Assembly (NCBI RefSeq): GCF_018343525.1
Contig: NZ_JAGYPH010000004.1
Span: 310,001 to 374,000 of the forward strand
Reading direction: 5' to 3'
DNA length: 64,000 nucleotides
Origin: Lederbergia citrea
GTDB lineage: Bacteria; Bacillota; Bacilli; Bacillales; Bacillaceae_C
Positions 17,020-26,256 of this stretch are shown here, one piece after another. The stretch's first letter is position 1. Every line of letters starts with the position of its first letter. The position numbers and the translations under genes are program-made. The notes beneath the pieces are model-generated. The model worked only from the letters and a program-made list of their open reading frames with translations, was not told the origin of the DNA and ran no database searches.

Positions 17020-18204
17020 TCACATTGTGAGTGGGGCTTGTTTTTGGCGGTTATAGGCTGCCAGGCCGATCATCAGCAGGATGCCTGCTCCGACGAGGGC
17101 GGTTGGGATAATGAAGATTTGTGGTTTGTAGCCTTCTACAATAAACGGCAATACGTATCCAATGAGGGATGCCATTTGAAATAGAAATACATATAGACTC
17201 GATCCGAAACCAATTTTCGTATGGAACATTCTTTGCACGTAGCCCATGGCCACCCCGAATAAAACGGACACATAAAATGAGTAAAGCGGTTGGACGAGGA
17301 AGAAAACAAACAAAGGCGGACTCGTACTATAGATCGAGTATGTGACGATCGCACAAAAACTACTGAGCAAAATAATCCTCTTACTTCCAAATTTCATCGC
17401 CCAATATCCGGAGAACGTCATAAAGAGCAATTCAAATACAGCTTGCACACTCCATAAATAAGACATTAATTGTGGTTTTTCAAATAAATCTACGACAACG
17501 AGTGGCAAGTAAAGTCCTCTTAGTGAATCTGCACAACCAAGAAGCAGAAGAGCAAGGAGCATAACCAAAGAAAAAGTTTCTCCTTTAGTATTGCTTGAAT
17601 TTATCTCCACTGGTTCATATTCTTTATAAAGCAGCAAAAGGACAAAAAGGAGAAAGTAACCTAAAAAATTCCCCCATAAAATCCCTTGAAAGCTTGCTAC
17701 TAAATACAAATTAGCTCCTACAAGCAAACCGACAAAGAAGCCCACACTCATCATCGCACGGAGCCAAATTTGGGCCATCTCGTAAATCCCCGGAGCTAGC
17801 TGCATAAAATGATTACGCGCCATCGCAAACATTTGACCCATGATTAAACCCGAAGGTGCTACAGCAATGACCATTCCAATCAAGGCTCCCAAAAAAGTAT
17901 CTGCTTGCATATACAAAATTAGGCCAAACATACACAATATTAATGCGAAAATAGGAAGTGGCTTTTTGCGTTTCATTTTATCACTAATAAAACCAATTAA
18001 GATTGTGATCGCCATATTCAGTAACACTGAAACTGAGAAAATCGTCGCAATTTCCCCTTTAGTCAAACCTATCCCTTCGCTCATGTAAACAGCATTCATT
18101 GGGGCTAATATTCCTAGACCAATTCCATACAAAAATAAGCCCAGAAGCAAATACCAAGCACCTTTTATTTTTAAAAATGCTTTAAAATCTTTTATAATGT
18201 TCAT
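17020..18204 (-). CDS. Major facilitator superfamily transporter (sugar efflux type)
   Basis: A 394-residue, 12-segment MFS protein with motif A-like loop GFISDKMKRKKPLPIF (about 72-87) and a matching loop in the second half (GYWAMKFGSKRI). The pattern resembles sugar/drug efflux members of the SetA type, but substrate is uncertain. Its start is 8 nt downstream of the ABC ATPase gene stop, so the two are co-transcribed. Its stop codon lies at the edge of repeat copy A. Confidence 0.8.
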   Translation of the reverse strand: MNIIKDFKAFLKIKGAWYLLLGLFLYGIGLGILAPMNAVYMSEGIGLTKGEIATIFSVSVLLNMAITILIGFISDKMKRKKPLPIFALILCMFGLILYMQADTFLGALIGMVIAVAPSGLIMGQMFAMARNHFMQLAPGIYEMAQIWLRAMMSVGFFVGLLVGANLYLVASFQGILWGNFLGYFLLFVLLLLYKEYEPVEINSSNTKGETFSLVMLLALLLLGCADSLRGLYLPLVVVDLFEKPQLMSYLWSVQAVFELLFMTFSGYWAMKFGSKRIILLSSFCAIVTYSIYSTSPPLFVFFLVQPLYSFYVSVLFGVAMGYVQRMFHTKIGFGSSLYVFLFQMASLIGYVLPFIVEGYKPQIFIIPTALVGAGILLMIGLAAYNRQKQAPLTM

Positions 18205-18212
18205 ATTTTCCC

Positions 18213-19025
18213 CTATTTTCTACTCTTCACGAGTTCGCTTTTTTCGGCCATTTCTCTATTTACCGTTAGCCATGGCCGTCCCTCTTCCCAGCGCACACTT
18301 ACAGGTATTTGAAAAGTTGTTGATAATAAATCGTCTTTCACAACCTCCTCTTTCGGTCCTGCCGCAACTATTTTTCCGTTATGTAAAAGGAGAACATGAG
18401 TAATTTCATTAACAAGTTCTTCAATATGATGCGTCACATAAATCAACTGGCAATTTATCTCTTTCATTAATGATAGGACTTCTTCACGGGAAAGAATATC
18501 TAATCCTGAACATGGCTCGTCTAAAATGAGAATTCTAGGACTACTCATTAAAGCTCTAGCGATTAACACTCTTCTTTTTTCGCCTTGTGACAAAAGATGA
18601 TAAGGTTTCCCTTTCAAATAATCTAAACGAAAACTATTTATTAATGCATCAGCCTTTTCCCAGTCCGTTTTTGAAACTTGCTCATATAATCCGAAACTAG
18701 CGAATTTCCCACTCACAACGATTTCTTCGACCGTTTCATAGTCCAGTACTTGAGCAAATCGCTCTAATGAACTGCTGACATAGCCAATTTCCTTGCGAAG
18801 TTCAGGTAAACTTGTTTTTCCGAATCGATTCCCAAGCACCGTCACTTCTCCTGCAGATGGAAAATAATAACCGTTTACAATATTGAGGAGGGAAGTTTTT
18901 CCCGATCCATTTAAACCAAGAATCGCCCACCGCTCATTTTGTTCCATATCCCAGTTTATCTCGCTCAAAATTTCTTGCCCGCTTCTTCGCCATGATACAT
19001 TTTTGAAAGATACAATCTTCTCCAT
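18213..19025 (-). CDS. ABC transporter ATP-binding protein (YlmA/ModF-like)
   Basis: A 270-residue single ABC domain: Walker A GLNGSGKT (about 37-44), signature LLSQGEKRR (about 140), Walker B RILILDEPCSGLD and switch His in YVTHHIEE. The C-terminal about 45 residues are an unrecognised extension. There is no membrane partner of ABC type nearby; the co-transcribed gene is an MFS carrier. The ATG at 19025 follows GGGGTG; an upstream GTG lies inside that RBS. Similar stand-alone ATPases (YlmA) have no settled function. Confidence 0.85.
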   Translation of the reverse strand: MEKIVSFKNVSWRRSGQEILSEINWDMEQNERWAILGLNGSGKTSLLNIVNGYYFPSAGEVTVLGNRFGKTSLPELRKEIGYVSSSLERFAQVLDYETVEEIVVSGKFASFGLYEQVSKTDWEKADALINSFRLDYLKGKPYHLLSQGEKRRVLIARALMSSPRILILDEPCSGLDILSREEVLSLMKEINCQLIYVTHHIEELVNEITHVLLLHNGKIVAAGPKEEVVKDDLLSTTFQIPVSVRWEEGRPWLTVNREMAEKSELVKSRK

Positions 19026-19144
19026 AATAAACACCCCGTTTGCATTATGTAGATAAACTAATGAATTCTGTTTAAATTTAACAGACTATTCAGTCCACCC
19101 GCAATTCCTTTCACTCATCTTCGGTATTTATCATCAGACACCAT

Positions 19145-19181
19145 TCGACAAAAAGCGGGTGGTGACAGGCACGACCCGAAT
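19145..19181 (+). repeat. Dispersed palindromic element, copy B
   Basis: TCGACAAAAAGCGGGTGGTG then ACAGGCACGACCCGAAT. Nested dyads: CGGGT with ACCCG, and GTG with CAC around ACAGG. Confidence 0.8.
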
Positions 19182-19187
19182 ACCAAA

Positions 19188-19220
19188 AGCAGGAATCGCT
19201 TTTGATTCCTGCTATTTTAT
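19188..19220. terminator. Terminator between brnQ-type and ABC ATPase genes
   Basis: A 10-bp stem AGCAGGAATC (19188-19197) and GATTCCTGCT (19204-19213) lies between repeat copies B and C. The better T-rich tail is on the plus strand; on the minus strand TTTTGG follows. Confidence 0.7.
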
Positions 19221-19253
19221 CAACTATACAATTATTTGACCGGTGACAAAAAT

Positions 19254-19290
19254 CGACAAATTTCGGGCGGTGACAGGCACGGCCCGAATT
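19254..19290 (+). repeat. Dispersed palindromic element, copy C
   Basis: TCGACAAATTTCGGGCGGTG then ACAGGCACGGCCCGAATT, the cleanest copy: CGGGC pairs with GCCCG and GTG with CAC. It ends at the stop codon of the branched-chain amino acid carrier gene. Confidence 0.8.
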
Positions 19291-20602
19291 ATTTTGGGCG
19301 GAGGAGTAATCCGATTAGGCCACCGACGATTGCCGGTACGAGCCAGCCGATTCCTTGTTCGTAGAGCGGTAAGATGGAAAGTATGTTGTCAATGGATGGG
19401 ATTAGTATGTCCGCAGCTTTCAGTCCATCAAAAATACTGACGATTGCAGTCCCAATCAGGGCAAGTGAATAAACGATCGGCGAACGTTCGAATGATTTGT
19501 CAATGAAAGACAGAAGCATAAGAACGATGGCGAGCGGATAAACCATAAGCAATACCGGGACCGAAATTTGGATGAGTTTCGTTAGCCCGACGTTCGCTAC
19601 AAACGCGCTAAATCCTCCGAAAATGAAAACAAATGTCGTATATGAAATTTTCGGCATCAATTTCTCAAAATATTGAGCACATGCGGAGACAAGCCCGATT
19701 GATGTTGTTAAACATGCGAACATGATAGTAAGAGCAAGGATTATCGTCCCTGATGGTCCATAAAGAACTTTAGAAGCGAGCGCTAAAATAGCCCCTCCGT
19801 TTTCCTGCACTCCGATTGCTTCGATACTTGTCGCTCCGATATACCCAAGTGAGAGGTAAACAAGGGAAAGACCTGCTGCTGCGATCACGCCGGCAATGAC
19901 GGTAGCTTTAATAAGTGATTTACTTTCTCGTACCCCTTCATTCTTTAAAGCGTTGATGACAACGATACCGAACACAAGAGCAGCGATGACATCCATCGTT
20001 AAATACCCTTGGACGAAACTTTCAAAAAAAGCGTTGCCCACGTAAGAATCGATCGGGGCTCCCATCGGCCCCATTGGTGTTATAAAGCTTTTGAGTGCAA
20101 GAAGTGCAATAACAATTAATAAAACTGGTGTCAGTATTTTACCAATACGGTCGACAAGTTTGGTCGGATTCATTGCAAAAAGGATCGTGATAATGAAGAA
20201 CATAATGGTGAACAATGCGAGGGTCCATCCGGTGTTCTTAATTGCTTCTGGCAAAAATGGCACAATTCCAATTTCATAAGAAACAGTTGCTGTGCGTGGA
20301 ATTCCGAAAAACGGGCCAATTGATAAATAAACAATCATTGTAAAAACGGCGCCGAAAATAGGATGCACCCGGCCTGCGATTGATTCGAGATCTCGACCAG
20401 ATTTAGCAATGGCAATAACCGCTAATAAAGGAAGCCCCACGCCTGTAATGAGAAATCCGATCATGGAAATAGCAAAATTGTCACCTGCCATCTGCCCAAG
20501 TTTGGGTGGGAAGATAATATTTCCTGCCCCAAGAAAAAGTGCAAACAGCATAAGTCCGACCGTTATATTTTTCTGTATGGATAATTTCTGCGATTGATTC
20601 AA
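19289..20602 (-). CDS. brnQ: Branched-chain amino acid carrier, LIVCS/BrnQ family (copy 1)
   Basis: A 437-residue membrane carrier with about 12 segments and the LIVCS hallmark FALFLGAGNIIFPPKLGQMAG near the N-terminus. It imports Leu, Ile and Val with Na+ or H+. The start is taken as TTG at 20602, preceded by AGGAG at 8 nt; the upstream ATG at 20644 has no RBS. A paralogue lies at 38365-39678. No T-box leader is visible in the 160 nt upstream. Confidence 0.88.
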   Translation of the reverse strand: MNQSQKLSIQKNITVGLMLFALFLGAGNIIFPPKLGQMAGDNFAISMIGFLITGVGLPLLAVIAIAKSGRDLESIAGRVHPIFGAVFTMIVYLSIGPFFGIPRTATVSYEIGIVPFLPEAIKNTGWTLALFTIMFFIITILFAMNPTKLVDRIGKILTPVLLIVIALLALKSFITPMGPMGAPIDSYVGNAFFESFVQGYLTMDVIAALVFGIVVINALKNEGVRESKSLIKATVIAGVIAAAGLSLVYLSLGYIGATSIEAIGVQENGGAILALASKVLYGPSGTIILALTIMFACLTTSIGLVSACAQYFEKLMPKISYTTFVFIFGGFSAFVANVGLTKLIQISVPVLLMVYPLAIVLMLLSFIDKSFERSPIVYSLALIGTAIVSIFDGLKAADILIPSIDNILSILPLYEQGIGWLVPAIVGGLIGLLLRPK

Positions 20603-20726
20603 GATACAAACTCCTACTTTTAGATTTTTAAAATAAACATGCAATTTCCATTATAAACATTCTTGTCGATAAAGAAAAATATTGAGACATTTAGTCTCTT
20701 TCGTTTGGTTTGCCCCAAACTTAAAC

Positions 20727-20759
20727 GGAGTCCTCATCTAAATGAAGACTCCAATTTTT
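20727..20759. terminator. Hairpin between amidase and brnQ-type genes
   Basis: GGAGTC (20727-20732) pairs with GACTCC (20747-20752), with inner TCAT/ATGA. The T-run is on the plus strand, so for the minus-strand amidase this would be a weak terminator. Confidence 0.5.
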
Positions 20760-20760
20760 T

Positions 20761-22260
20761 TCATGCAAATATCGGGTTGCCTTTTATTCCCACCCATAAG
20801 TCAGTTTGCTCAAGCTGTGCGGCTAGCTGTAAAAGACGTCTTTCTCCGCCTTTTGGTGCCATAACCTGGACACCTAATGGCAGACCCTCGTTTGAAAGGT
20901 GAACCGGAACGGATATAGCAGGCTGTCCTGTTAAATTAGCTAGTTGAGTGAAAGGTGTGTACGTTAAACTCGGTAAAAACATATCCCATATTAATTCTTG
21001 TTGTTTTTCACTGTTACGAGCTTCCTTCATCTGTGCACGCAGGCGTTCTTGGTCAGCATTAGAATGCGTTAACTCACCGATTTTAGGTGCTGTGAATGCC
21101 GTTGCTGGTGTTATGTAAAAATCATACGTTTTATGAAAATTGGCCATTTGTGCGGCAGCTGTATCCCATGATGCAAGGCTTGCCGAGTATTTAGCCGCAG
21201 ACACTGATTTTCCGGCTTCATTTAGCATCCACGTTTCGATTTCAACGTCTTCCGCTGTAATCGATCGCCCAATTGATCTTTCCAATTGTTCAACAACTGA
21301 AGAAATTTCTCCGCTATTCATAAGAAAATAATCCTTCATTAATTGAACCCCGTCTACATCGTTTTCTTGTTCCTCAACGATATGTCCCTCTTTTTCTAAC
21401 CATCTCACTATTTTTTCAACTGCTAATTTCGCCTCTTCTGAAACAGGTGTGTCAACTGGCGATTTAGTTGTAAAAGCAATCTTTAAACGCTTCTTAAAAG
21501 GTTCATTCATTGCATCTATAGAATTTCCTGTGAGTAATGGTGTTTGAAATGCCGCCTCTTGCTGAACGACTTGAAGCGCATCTAGCATGGCCGCGCTGTC
21601 CCGTACACTCCGACTAAGTACAAAGTCGATGGATGCCCCTTGCCACTGGCGGCCAACTCCTGGACCTACAGGTGTTCTTCCTCTTGTCGGCTTAAGTCCA
21701 AATAAACTGGAAAAAGAAGCAGGAATTCGAATCGATCCACCACCATCACTTGCACCTGCCATCGGAACAATTCCTGATGCAATCGCCGCCGCTGCCCCAC
21801 CACTCGAACCGCCAGGCGAGTACTCAGGATTCCATGGATTTCTCGTCGGTCCGTGCAACACCGGCTCTGTAATGTTTTTCAATCCAAATTCAGGTGTATT
21901 TGTATGACCTAAAAATAAAAACCCTGCCTCTCGAACCTTAGCCACAAAGTTAGAATCATGTTCTGAAATCATGGATTTAAATAATGAGGATCCTGAAGTA
22001 ATCGCTTCGCCTTTTAAAGATTGCGATATATTTTTTAATAATATCGGTACCCCTGCAAACGGGCGGTGCTCTATGGTCATTCGTTTTGCTTCTTCCATTA
22101 CTTTTTCCATTCGAGCATGTGTCACTGCGTTTAGCTTTGGATTCACTTTTTCTAATTGTTGAAAACTTAATTCTATGAATTCACTCGGCGCTATTTCTTT
22201 CTTTTGAATGAATTCCGCCATATCAGTGGCATCTAATGTCAAATATGTTTTGAGATCCAT
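20761..22260 (-). CDS. Amidase signature family amidohydrolase
   Basis: A 499-residue amidase signature enzyme with Ser-cisSer-Lys catalysis: the Lys lies in GVPILLKNIS (about 75), and the Gly/Ser-rich signature SPGGSSGGAAAAIASG (about 149-164) and GASDGGGSIRIPAS (about 169-182) carry the serines. It is longer than GatA and has no adjacent gatB/gatC, so it is a catabolic or peptide/6-aminohexanoate-type amidase rather than the tRNA amidotransferase. The substrate is unknown. Confidence 0.9.
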   Translation of the reverse strand: MDLKTYLTLDATDMAEFIQKKEIAPSEFIELSFQQLEKVNPKLNAVTHARMEKVMEEAKRMTIEHRPFAGVPILLKNISQSLKGEAITSGSSLFKSMISEHDSNFVAKVREAGFLFLGHTNTPEFGLKNITEPVLHGPTRNPWNPEYSPGGSSGGAAAAIASGIVPMAGASDGGGSIRIPASFSSLFGLKPTRGRTPVGPGVGRQWQGASIDFVLSRSVRDSAAMLDALQVVQQEAAFQTPLLTGNSIDAMNEPFKKRLKIAFTTKSPVDTPVSEEAKLAVEKIVRWLEKEGHIVEEQENDVDGVQLMKDYFLMNSGEISSVVEQLERSIGRSITAEDVEIETWMLNEAGKSVSAAKYSASLASWDTAAAQMANFHKTYDFYITPATAFTAPKIGELTHSNADQERLRAQMKEARNSEKQQELIWDMFLPSLTYTPFTQLANLTGQPAISVPVHLSNEGLPLGVQVMAPKGGERRLLQLAAQLEQTDLWVGIKGNPIFA

Positions 22261-22416
22261 TTTTACACCTCATTATAATCTGTTTACTTTAATTGTAGCA
22301 TTGAAGTTCGAACTAGCCAATGAACCTGAATTTACAACTCAAAAAAACCAATCAACACACGGTATACCCCATGCCAATTGGTGTTTATTCTTAGTAATAC
22401 TCTTAAGGTAAGCACT

Positions 22417-22668
22417 TCATTTATCATCCCGATGGCGAATATAATAAATTAGCTGTGCAATCAAAGTAGCAGGTAAGTTAAATAGATTTCCTTGCAGATT
22501 AAATTGAAGTTGTTGCTCTTCAAAACTCATTTTTTCATACATTTCATTATGAGTTAAATGAGATTTTTTCAATGACTCTCTTGTTGCCGCAATGTTTCTA
22601 TATTGCACCGGAATTAAAATAAGATAATAAATAACAAGAACCGAACCAATGACAATGAGAAATTCCAT
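22417..22668 (-). CDS. Small membrane protein of unknown function
   Basis: An 83-residue protein with one N-terminal membrane segment (EFLIVIGSVLVIYYLILIPV) and a short hydrophilic tail. GGAGG lies 7-8 nt before the ATG. Similar small DUF3949-like proteins occur in Bacillus, but the assignment is tentative. It is monocistronic between the amidase and the deo operon. The 156 nt between it and the amidase gene hold no clear signal. Confidence 0.65.
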   Translation of the reverse strand: MEFLIVIGSVLVIYYLILIPVQYRNIAATRESLKKSHLTHNEMYEKMSFEEQQLQFNLQGNLFNLPATLIAQLIYYIRHRDDK

Positions 22669-22767
22669 TATAGATTCCTCCTTTTGGATGACTCGTTAAT
22701 AATATATTACTACGTTTGTGAAATTAATAAGTTTCACTTTAATTCCTCCCAATTTTTATGTTTCAAT

Positions 22768-22808
22768 AAAAAAAGAGCCGTTCTAAGTACGCCTAGAACA
22801 GCTCTTTC
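22768..22808 (-). terminator. Terminator of the nupC-pdp-deoC operon
   Basis: Minus-strand stem AGAGCTGTTCTA/TAGAACGGCTCT (22805-22794 and 22785-22774) followed by TTTTTTTATTG, about 10 nt after the deoC stop. Confidence 0.95.
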
Positions 22809-22815
22809 TATGTTT

Positions 22816-23487
22816 TTAATAATTGGAGTCTGATACTTCGCCTTTTACGATACTAATACCAGAACTTGCACCGATTCGTGTAGCCCCAGCTTTGACCATA
22901 GCATCAAAGTCCTCTCCACTTCGAACGCCACCTGATGCCTTCACACCAATATCTGGGCCAACTGTTTTACGCATAAGAGCGACATCTTCCACTGTTGCTC
23001 CACCTGTTGAGAAACCTGTAGATGTTTTAACAAAGTCTGCTCCTGCTTTTACAGAAAGCTCACATGCACGTACGATCTCTTCATCAGTTAAAAGACATGT
23101 TTCAATAATTACTTTTACTAATGTTCCATTTGCAGCGTTGACTACTGCGCGAATATCTTCTTCCACTAACGCATCATTTTTGTCTTTCAATGCGCCGATA
23201 TTAATGACCATATCGATTTCGCCCGCTCCGTTTGCAATGGCATCTTTGGTTTCGAATGCTTTTACTGCTGATGTCGATGCACCTAGCGGAAAGCCAATCA
23301 CTGTGCAAACTAAAACTTCTGTCCCTTGTAATTTTTCAGCTGCGTAGGAAACCCAAGTTGGATTCACACATACAGAAGCAAATCCGTATTCCTTTGCTTC
23401 TTCGATTAATGTTGTAATCCCTTGCTTCGTTGCATCTGCCTTCAATAATGTATGGTCGATCATTTTTGCCTTATTCAATATCATCAT
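22816..23487 (-). CDS. deoC: Deoxyribose-phosphate aldolase
   Basis: A 223-residue class I aldolase splitting 2-deoxyribose 5-phosphate to acetaldehyde and glyceraldehyde 3-phosphate. Marks: [30 protein letters not shown], the Schiff-base Lys in [17 protein letters not shown] and the second Lys in [10 protein letters not shown]. Two adjacent ATGs begin the frame; either is possible. It starts 6 nt after pdp and is last in the operon. Confidence 0.96.
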   Translation of the reverse strand: MMILNKAKMIDHTLLKADATKQGITTLIEEAKEYGFASVCVNPTWVSYAAEKLQGTEVLVCTVIGFPLGASTSAVKAFETKDAIANGAGEIDMVINIGALKDKNDALVEEDIRAVVNAANGTLVKVIIETCLLTDEEIVRACELSVKAGADFVKTSTGFSTGGATVEDVALMRKTVGPDIGVKASGGVRSGEDFDAMVKAGATRIGASSGISIVKGEVSDSNY

Positions 23488-23493
23488 TCTCCC

Positions 23494-24798
23494 TTACTTT
23501 GTGATTTCATCGTGGATTAGTGTAGCAGGTCCTACTTTTGAAGTCGACATTTCATAAGCGTGATAAATTTTTTCTTTTACCGACTCCACATCTTCGGTAT
23601 TGCTATGAATCGTGACAATCGATTCGCCAACTTCCACTTGATCACCAATTTTCTTGTGTAACACAAGGCCAACTGCTAAATCAATCTCGGACTCTTTTGT
23701 TGCGCGTCCTGCACCTAAAATCATTGCTGCTGTGCCGATTTCATCAGCGGTGATTTGCGATACATAGCCTGCTTCTTTTGCTGGAACCTCTATTTGGAAG
23801 CGTGCCGTTGGAAGTTTTGTCATATCATCAATCACGGACGTATCTCCGCCTTGCGATTGTAAAAATAGTTTAAAGACCTCAAGTGCTTTCCCATTTTCAA
23901 TCACTTCTTCTAACATTTTCCGCGCTTCTTCCGTCGTTTCCGCTTTACCTGCTAAACGTACCATATAGCTGCCTAGAGTTAAACAAAGTTCATGTAAATC
24001 TTCAGGCCCTTTTCCTTGAAGGGTTTCCACCGCTTCTTTTACCTCTAAAGCATTTCCAATCGCATATCCAAGTGGCTGATTCATATCAGAAATAATCGCC
24101 ATTGTTTGACGACCAACCTTATTGCCGATTTCAACCATCGCTTTAGCCAAATCACGTGCCATCGGTAAATCCTTCATAAATGCACCAGCACCAACTTTTA
24201 CATCTAACACAATCGCGTCAGATCCAGCAGCAATTTTCTTACTCATAATGGAACTCGCAATTAATGGAATAGAATTAACTGTTGCCGTCACATCACGCAA
24301 ACCATAAATCTTTTTATCTGCAGGTGTTAAGTTACCAGATTGACCTATGACCGCAATTTTATTTTTATTTACTAAATCGAAGAATTCCTTTTCAGTAATT
24401 TCCACATGGAAACCTGGGACTGCTTCAAGCTTATCTAGCGTTCCGCCTGTATGACCTAGTCCACGACCAGACATTTTCGCAACCGGTATATCAAGTGCAG
24501 CAACAAGAGGTGCCAGTACAAGCGTCGTTGTATCACCAACTCCACCTGTCGAGTGTTTGTCAACCTTTACGCCTTCGATTGCGGATAGGTCTACTTGGTC
24601 TCCAGACTCCACCATCGCCATTGTAAACTCAGCTGTTTCTTCTGCTGTCATCCCTTGAAAATAGACAGCCATTTGGAATGCGGACATTTGATAGTCAGGA
24701 ATCGTTCCATCTGTATACCCTTTAATTACAAAAGCAATTTCTTCTTTGGTTAACTCGTGCCCATCACGCTTTTTTTCAATCATATCGACCATACGCAT
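23494..24798 (-). CDS. pdp: Pyrimidine-nucleoside phosphorylase
   Basis: A 434-residue enzyme of the thymidine/pyrimidine phosphorylase family: N-terminal helical domain, then [19 protein letters not shown] (about 80-98) and [18 protein letters not shown], the classical signature. It phosphorolyses (deoxy)uridine and thymidine to give (deoxy)ribose 1-phosphate. In one unit with nupC and deoC; a phosphopentomutase needed to link it to DeoC is not in the window. Confidence 0.96.
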   Translation of the reverse strand: MRMVDMIEKKRDGHELTKEEIAFVIKGYTDGTIPDYQMSAFQMAVYFQGMTAEETAEFTMAMVESGDQVDLSAIEGVKVDKHSTGGVGDTTTLVLAPLVAALDIPVAKMSGRGLGHTGGTLDKLEAVPGFHVEITEKEFFDLVNKNKIAVIGQSGNLTPADKKIYGLRDVTATVNSIPLIASSIMSKKIAAGSDAIVLDVKVGAGAFMKDLPMARDLAKAMVEIGNKVGRQTMAIISDMNQPLGYAIGNALEVKEAVETLQGKGPEDLHELCLTLGSYMVRLAGKAETTEEARKMLEEVIENGKALEVFKLFLQSQGGDTSVIDDMTKLPTARFQIEVPAKEAGYVSQITADEIGTAAMILGAGRATKESEIDLAVGLVLHKKIGDQVEVGESIVTIHSNTEDVESVKEKIYHAYEMSTSKVGPATLIHDEITK

Positions 24799-24838
24799 GC
24801 TCTCATCACTCCTATTTTTAATGATTTATCTATATTTA

Positions 24839-26020
24839 TTATAAAAATAGCCCGATAACCGTTGCAGAAAGAACCGAAGCTATTGTCGAACCAAGCAGTA
24901 ATTTCAGGCCATTTTTTGCCACTTCATCCCCTTGTTTCTCACTTAGGGCTTTTACTGCTCCAGTAATGATTCCAATTGAACTAAAATTAGCGAAACTTAC
25001 GAGGAAAACAGATACTATGCCAACTGCTTTTGGTGATAATCCAGCTGCAATTTCCTTAAAGCTTAACATCGCAACAAATTCATTTGTCACAAGTTTTGTC
25101 GCCATGATACTCCCGGCATTAACGCTTTCAGCCCATGGGATCCCCATTATAAATGCAATTGGCGCAAATACAAATCCTAAGATCTTTTGGAAAGATACAT
25201 TAAATGCGAGCGTGAATATATAATCAATACCATTCATTAATGCGATAAATCCTATTAACATCGCGGCCACGATGATCGCAACTTTAAATCCATCCATAAT
25301 GCTCTCACTAATCATTTGGAAGAACGATAATTTTTTACTTGATTCTATAGCTAGCGTATCTTCTTCTTCCGATAATTCATACGGGTTAATGATGTTAGCC
25401 ACGATAAGAGCCGACAAGATATTCAATACAATTGCGATAACGACGTAACGCGGTTCAATTAACTCCATATACGCTCCGACGATGGCAACACTAACTGCAC
25501 TCATCGCAGATGTACATAACGTGTATAAACGTCTTTTTGAAATATCATCCATTTGGTCTTTCACTGTTAAGAATACTTCTGACTGGCCAAGGATAGCAGA
25601 CGACACGGCGATATAGTTTTCCAATCTCCCCATGCCATTTAACTTACTTAAAATAATTCCAACGTATTTAATAATAAAAGGCAAGATTTTAAATTGATTT
25701 AATATCCCAATTAAAACAGAAATAAAAATAATTGGTAACAAAACATTTAAGAAAAAGGTAAATTGGCCTTCATTTTCTATTCCACCGAAAACAAAGTCCA
25801 CACCCGTAATCCCAAGGTCAACGAGCTTTGAAAATAAGGCAGAAACAAATCCAATTGAGACAATTCCTAATTTTGTATTAAGTAAAATAAATGTTAAAAC
25901 CAGTTGTGTAATAAGCATAATAGCAATTGATTTATAGCGAATGTTCTTTCGATTATAACTGCATAAATAACCGACAACGAACACGAGTAAAAGTCCAGTA
26001 AGGTAAAAGACGATATTCAT
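24839..26020 (-). CDS. nupC: Concentrative nucleoside transporter (copy 1, deoxynucleoside operon)
   Basis: A 393-residue CNT-family H+/nucleoside symporter with about ten hydrophobic segments and conserved GQSEVFLTVK, STSAMSAVS-like TLCTSAMSAVS, IPWAESVNAGSIMATKLVTNEFVAM and SFANFSSIGIITG. First gene of the nupC-pdp-deoC operon, with promoter, DeoR-type half-sites and a cre site upstream. It is a close paralogue of the protein at 50927-52108. Confidence 0.93.
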   Translation of the reverse strand: MNIVFYLTGLLLVFVVGYLCSYNRKNIRYKSIAIMLITQLVLTFILLNTKLGIVSIGFVSALFSKLVDLGITGVDFVFGGIENEGQFTFFLNVLLPIIFISVLIGILNQFKILPFIIKYVGIILSKLNGMGRLENYIAVSSAILGQSEVFLTVKDQMDDISKRRLYTLCTSAMSAVSVAIVGAYMELIEPRYVVIAIVLNILSALIVANIINPYELSEEEDTLAIESSKKLSFFQMISESIMDGFKVAIIVAAMLIGFIALMNGIDYIFTLAFNVSFQKILGFVFAPIAFIMGIPWAESVNAGSIMATKLVTNEFVAMLSFKEIAAGLSPKAVGIVSVFLVSFANFSSIGIITGAVKALSEKQGDEVAKNGLKLLLGSTIASVLSATVIGLFL

Positions 26021-26045
26021 AATGTTTCCTCCATCGAAGTATAAG

Positions 26046-26060
26046 TGTTATCGCTTTCAA
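26046..26060 (-). promoter_or_regulatory. cre site (CcpA) before nupC
   Basis: Minus strand TTGAAAGCGATAACA fits the cre consensus WTGNAANCGNWWNCW at every position. It lies about 60 nt downstream of the -10, so CcpA binding would act as a roadblock or on initiation. Confidence 0.8.
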
Positions 26061-26119
26061 GCCAACATAAAAAAGAGCATAGTCATGGAGACGGCCGTCA
26101 TCCTTAAACGTATAAACAG

Positions 26120-26171
26120 ATTATAACACCCATTTGAACAAATGTGCAACACTTATGAAATAATGTTCAAA
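26120..26171 (-). promoter_or_regulatory. nupC operon promoter with DeoR-type operator half-sites
   Basis: Minus strand TTGCAC (26149-26144), 18 bp, TATAAT (26125-26120). Half-sites TTTGAACA (26133-26140) and TGTTCAAA (26164-26171) flank the -35 in inverted orientation, resembling the TTGAACAA half-sites bound by Bacillus subtilis DeoR. Confidence 0.75.
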
Positions 26172-26180
26172 AGAATGGAT

Positions 26181-26216
26181 AAAAAAAAGAATCAACCTAG
26201 ACTTCTAAGCTGACTC
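26181..26216 (-). terminator. Terminator of deoR
   Basis: Minus strand: 12-bp stem (some G-U pairs) with AAGT loop between GAGTCAGC and GTTGATTC, followed by eight T residues; about 40 nt after the deoR stop and just before the nupC promoter. Confidence 0.85.
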
Positions 26217-26256
26217 TCTTACTATTTCCTTATTTACCTTTACTTATGCCAAGAAT

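Noticed and set aside
16979-19290. Spaced repeats considered as a CRISPR array
   Set aside because: Copies are kilobases apart, in both orientations, and are nested palindromes next to genes; no regular spacers.
20761-22260. Amidase considered as GatA
   Set aside because: No gatB or gatC next to it, and its C-terminal half lacks the GatA-specific pattern; a general amidase is safer.
22823-23347. Long plus-strand ORF of 174 codons
   Set aside because: It is antisense to deoC, which is unmistakable; codon pattern and content are those of a reverse-strand shadow.
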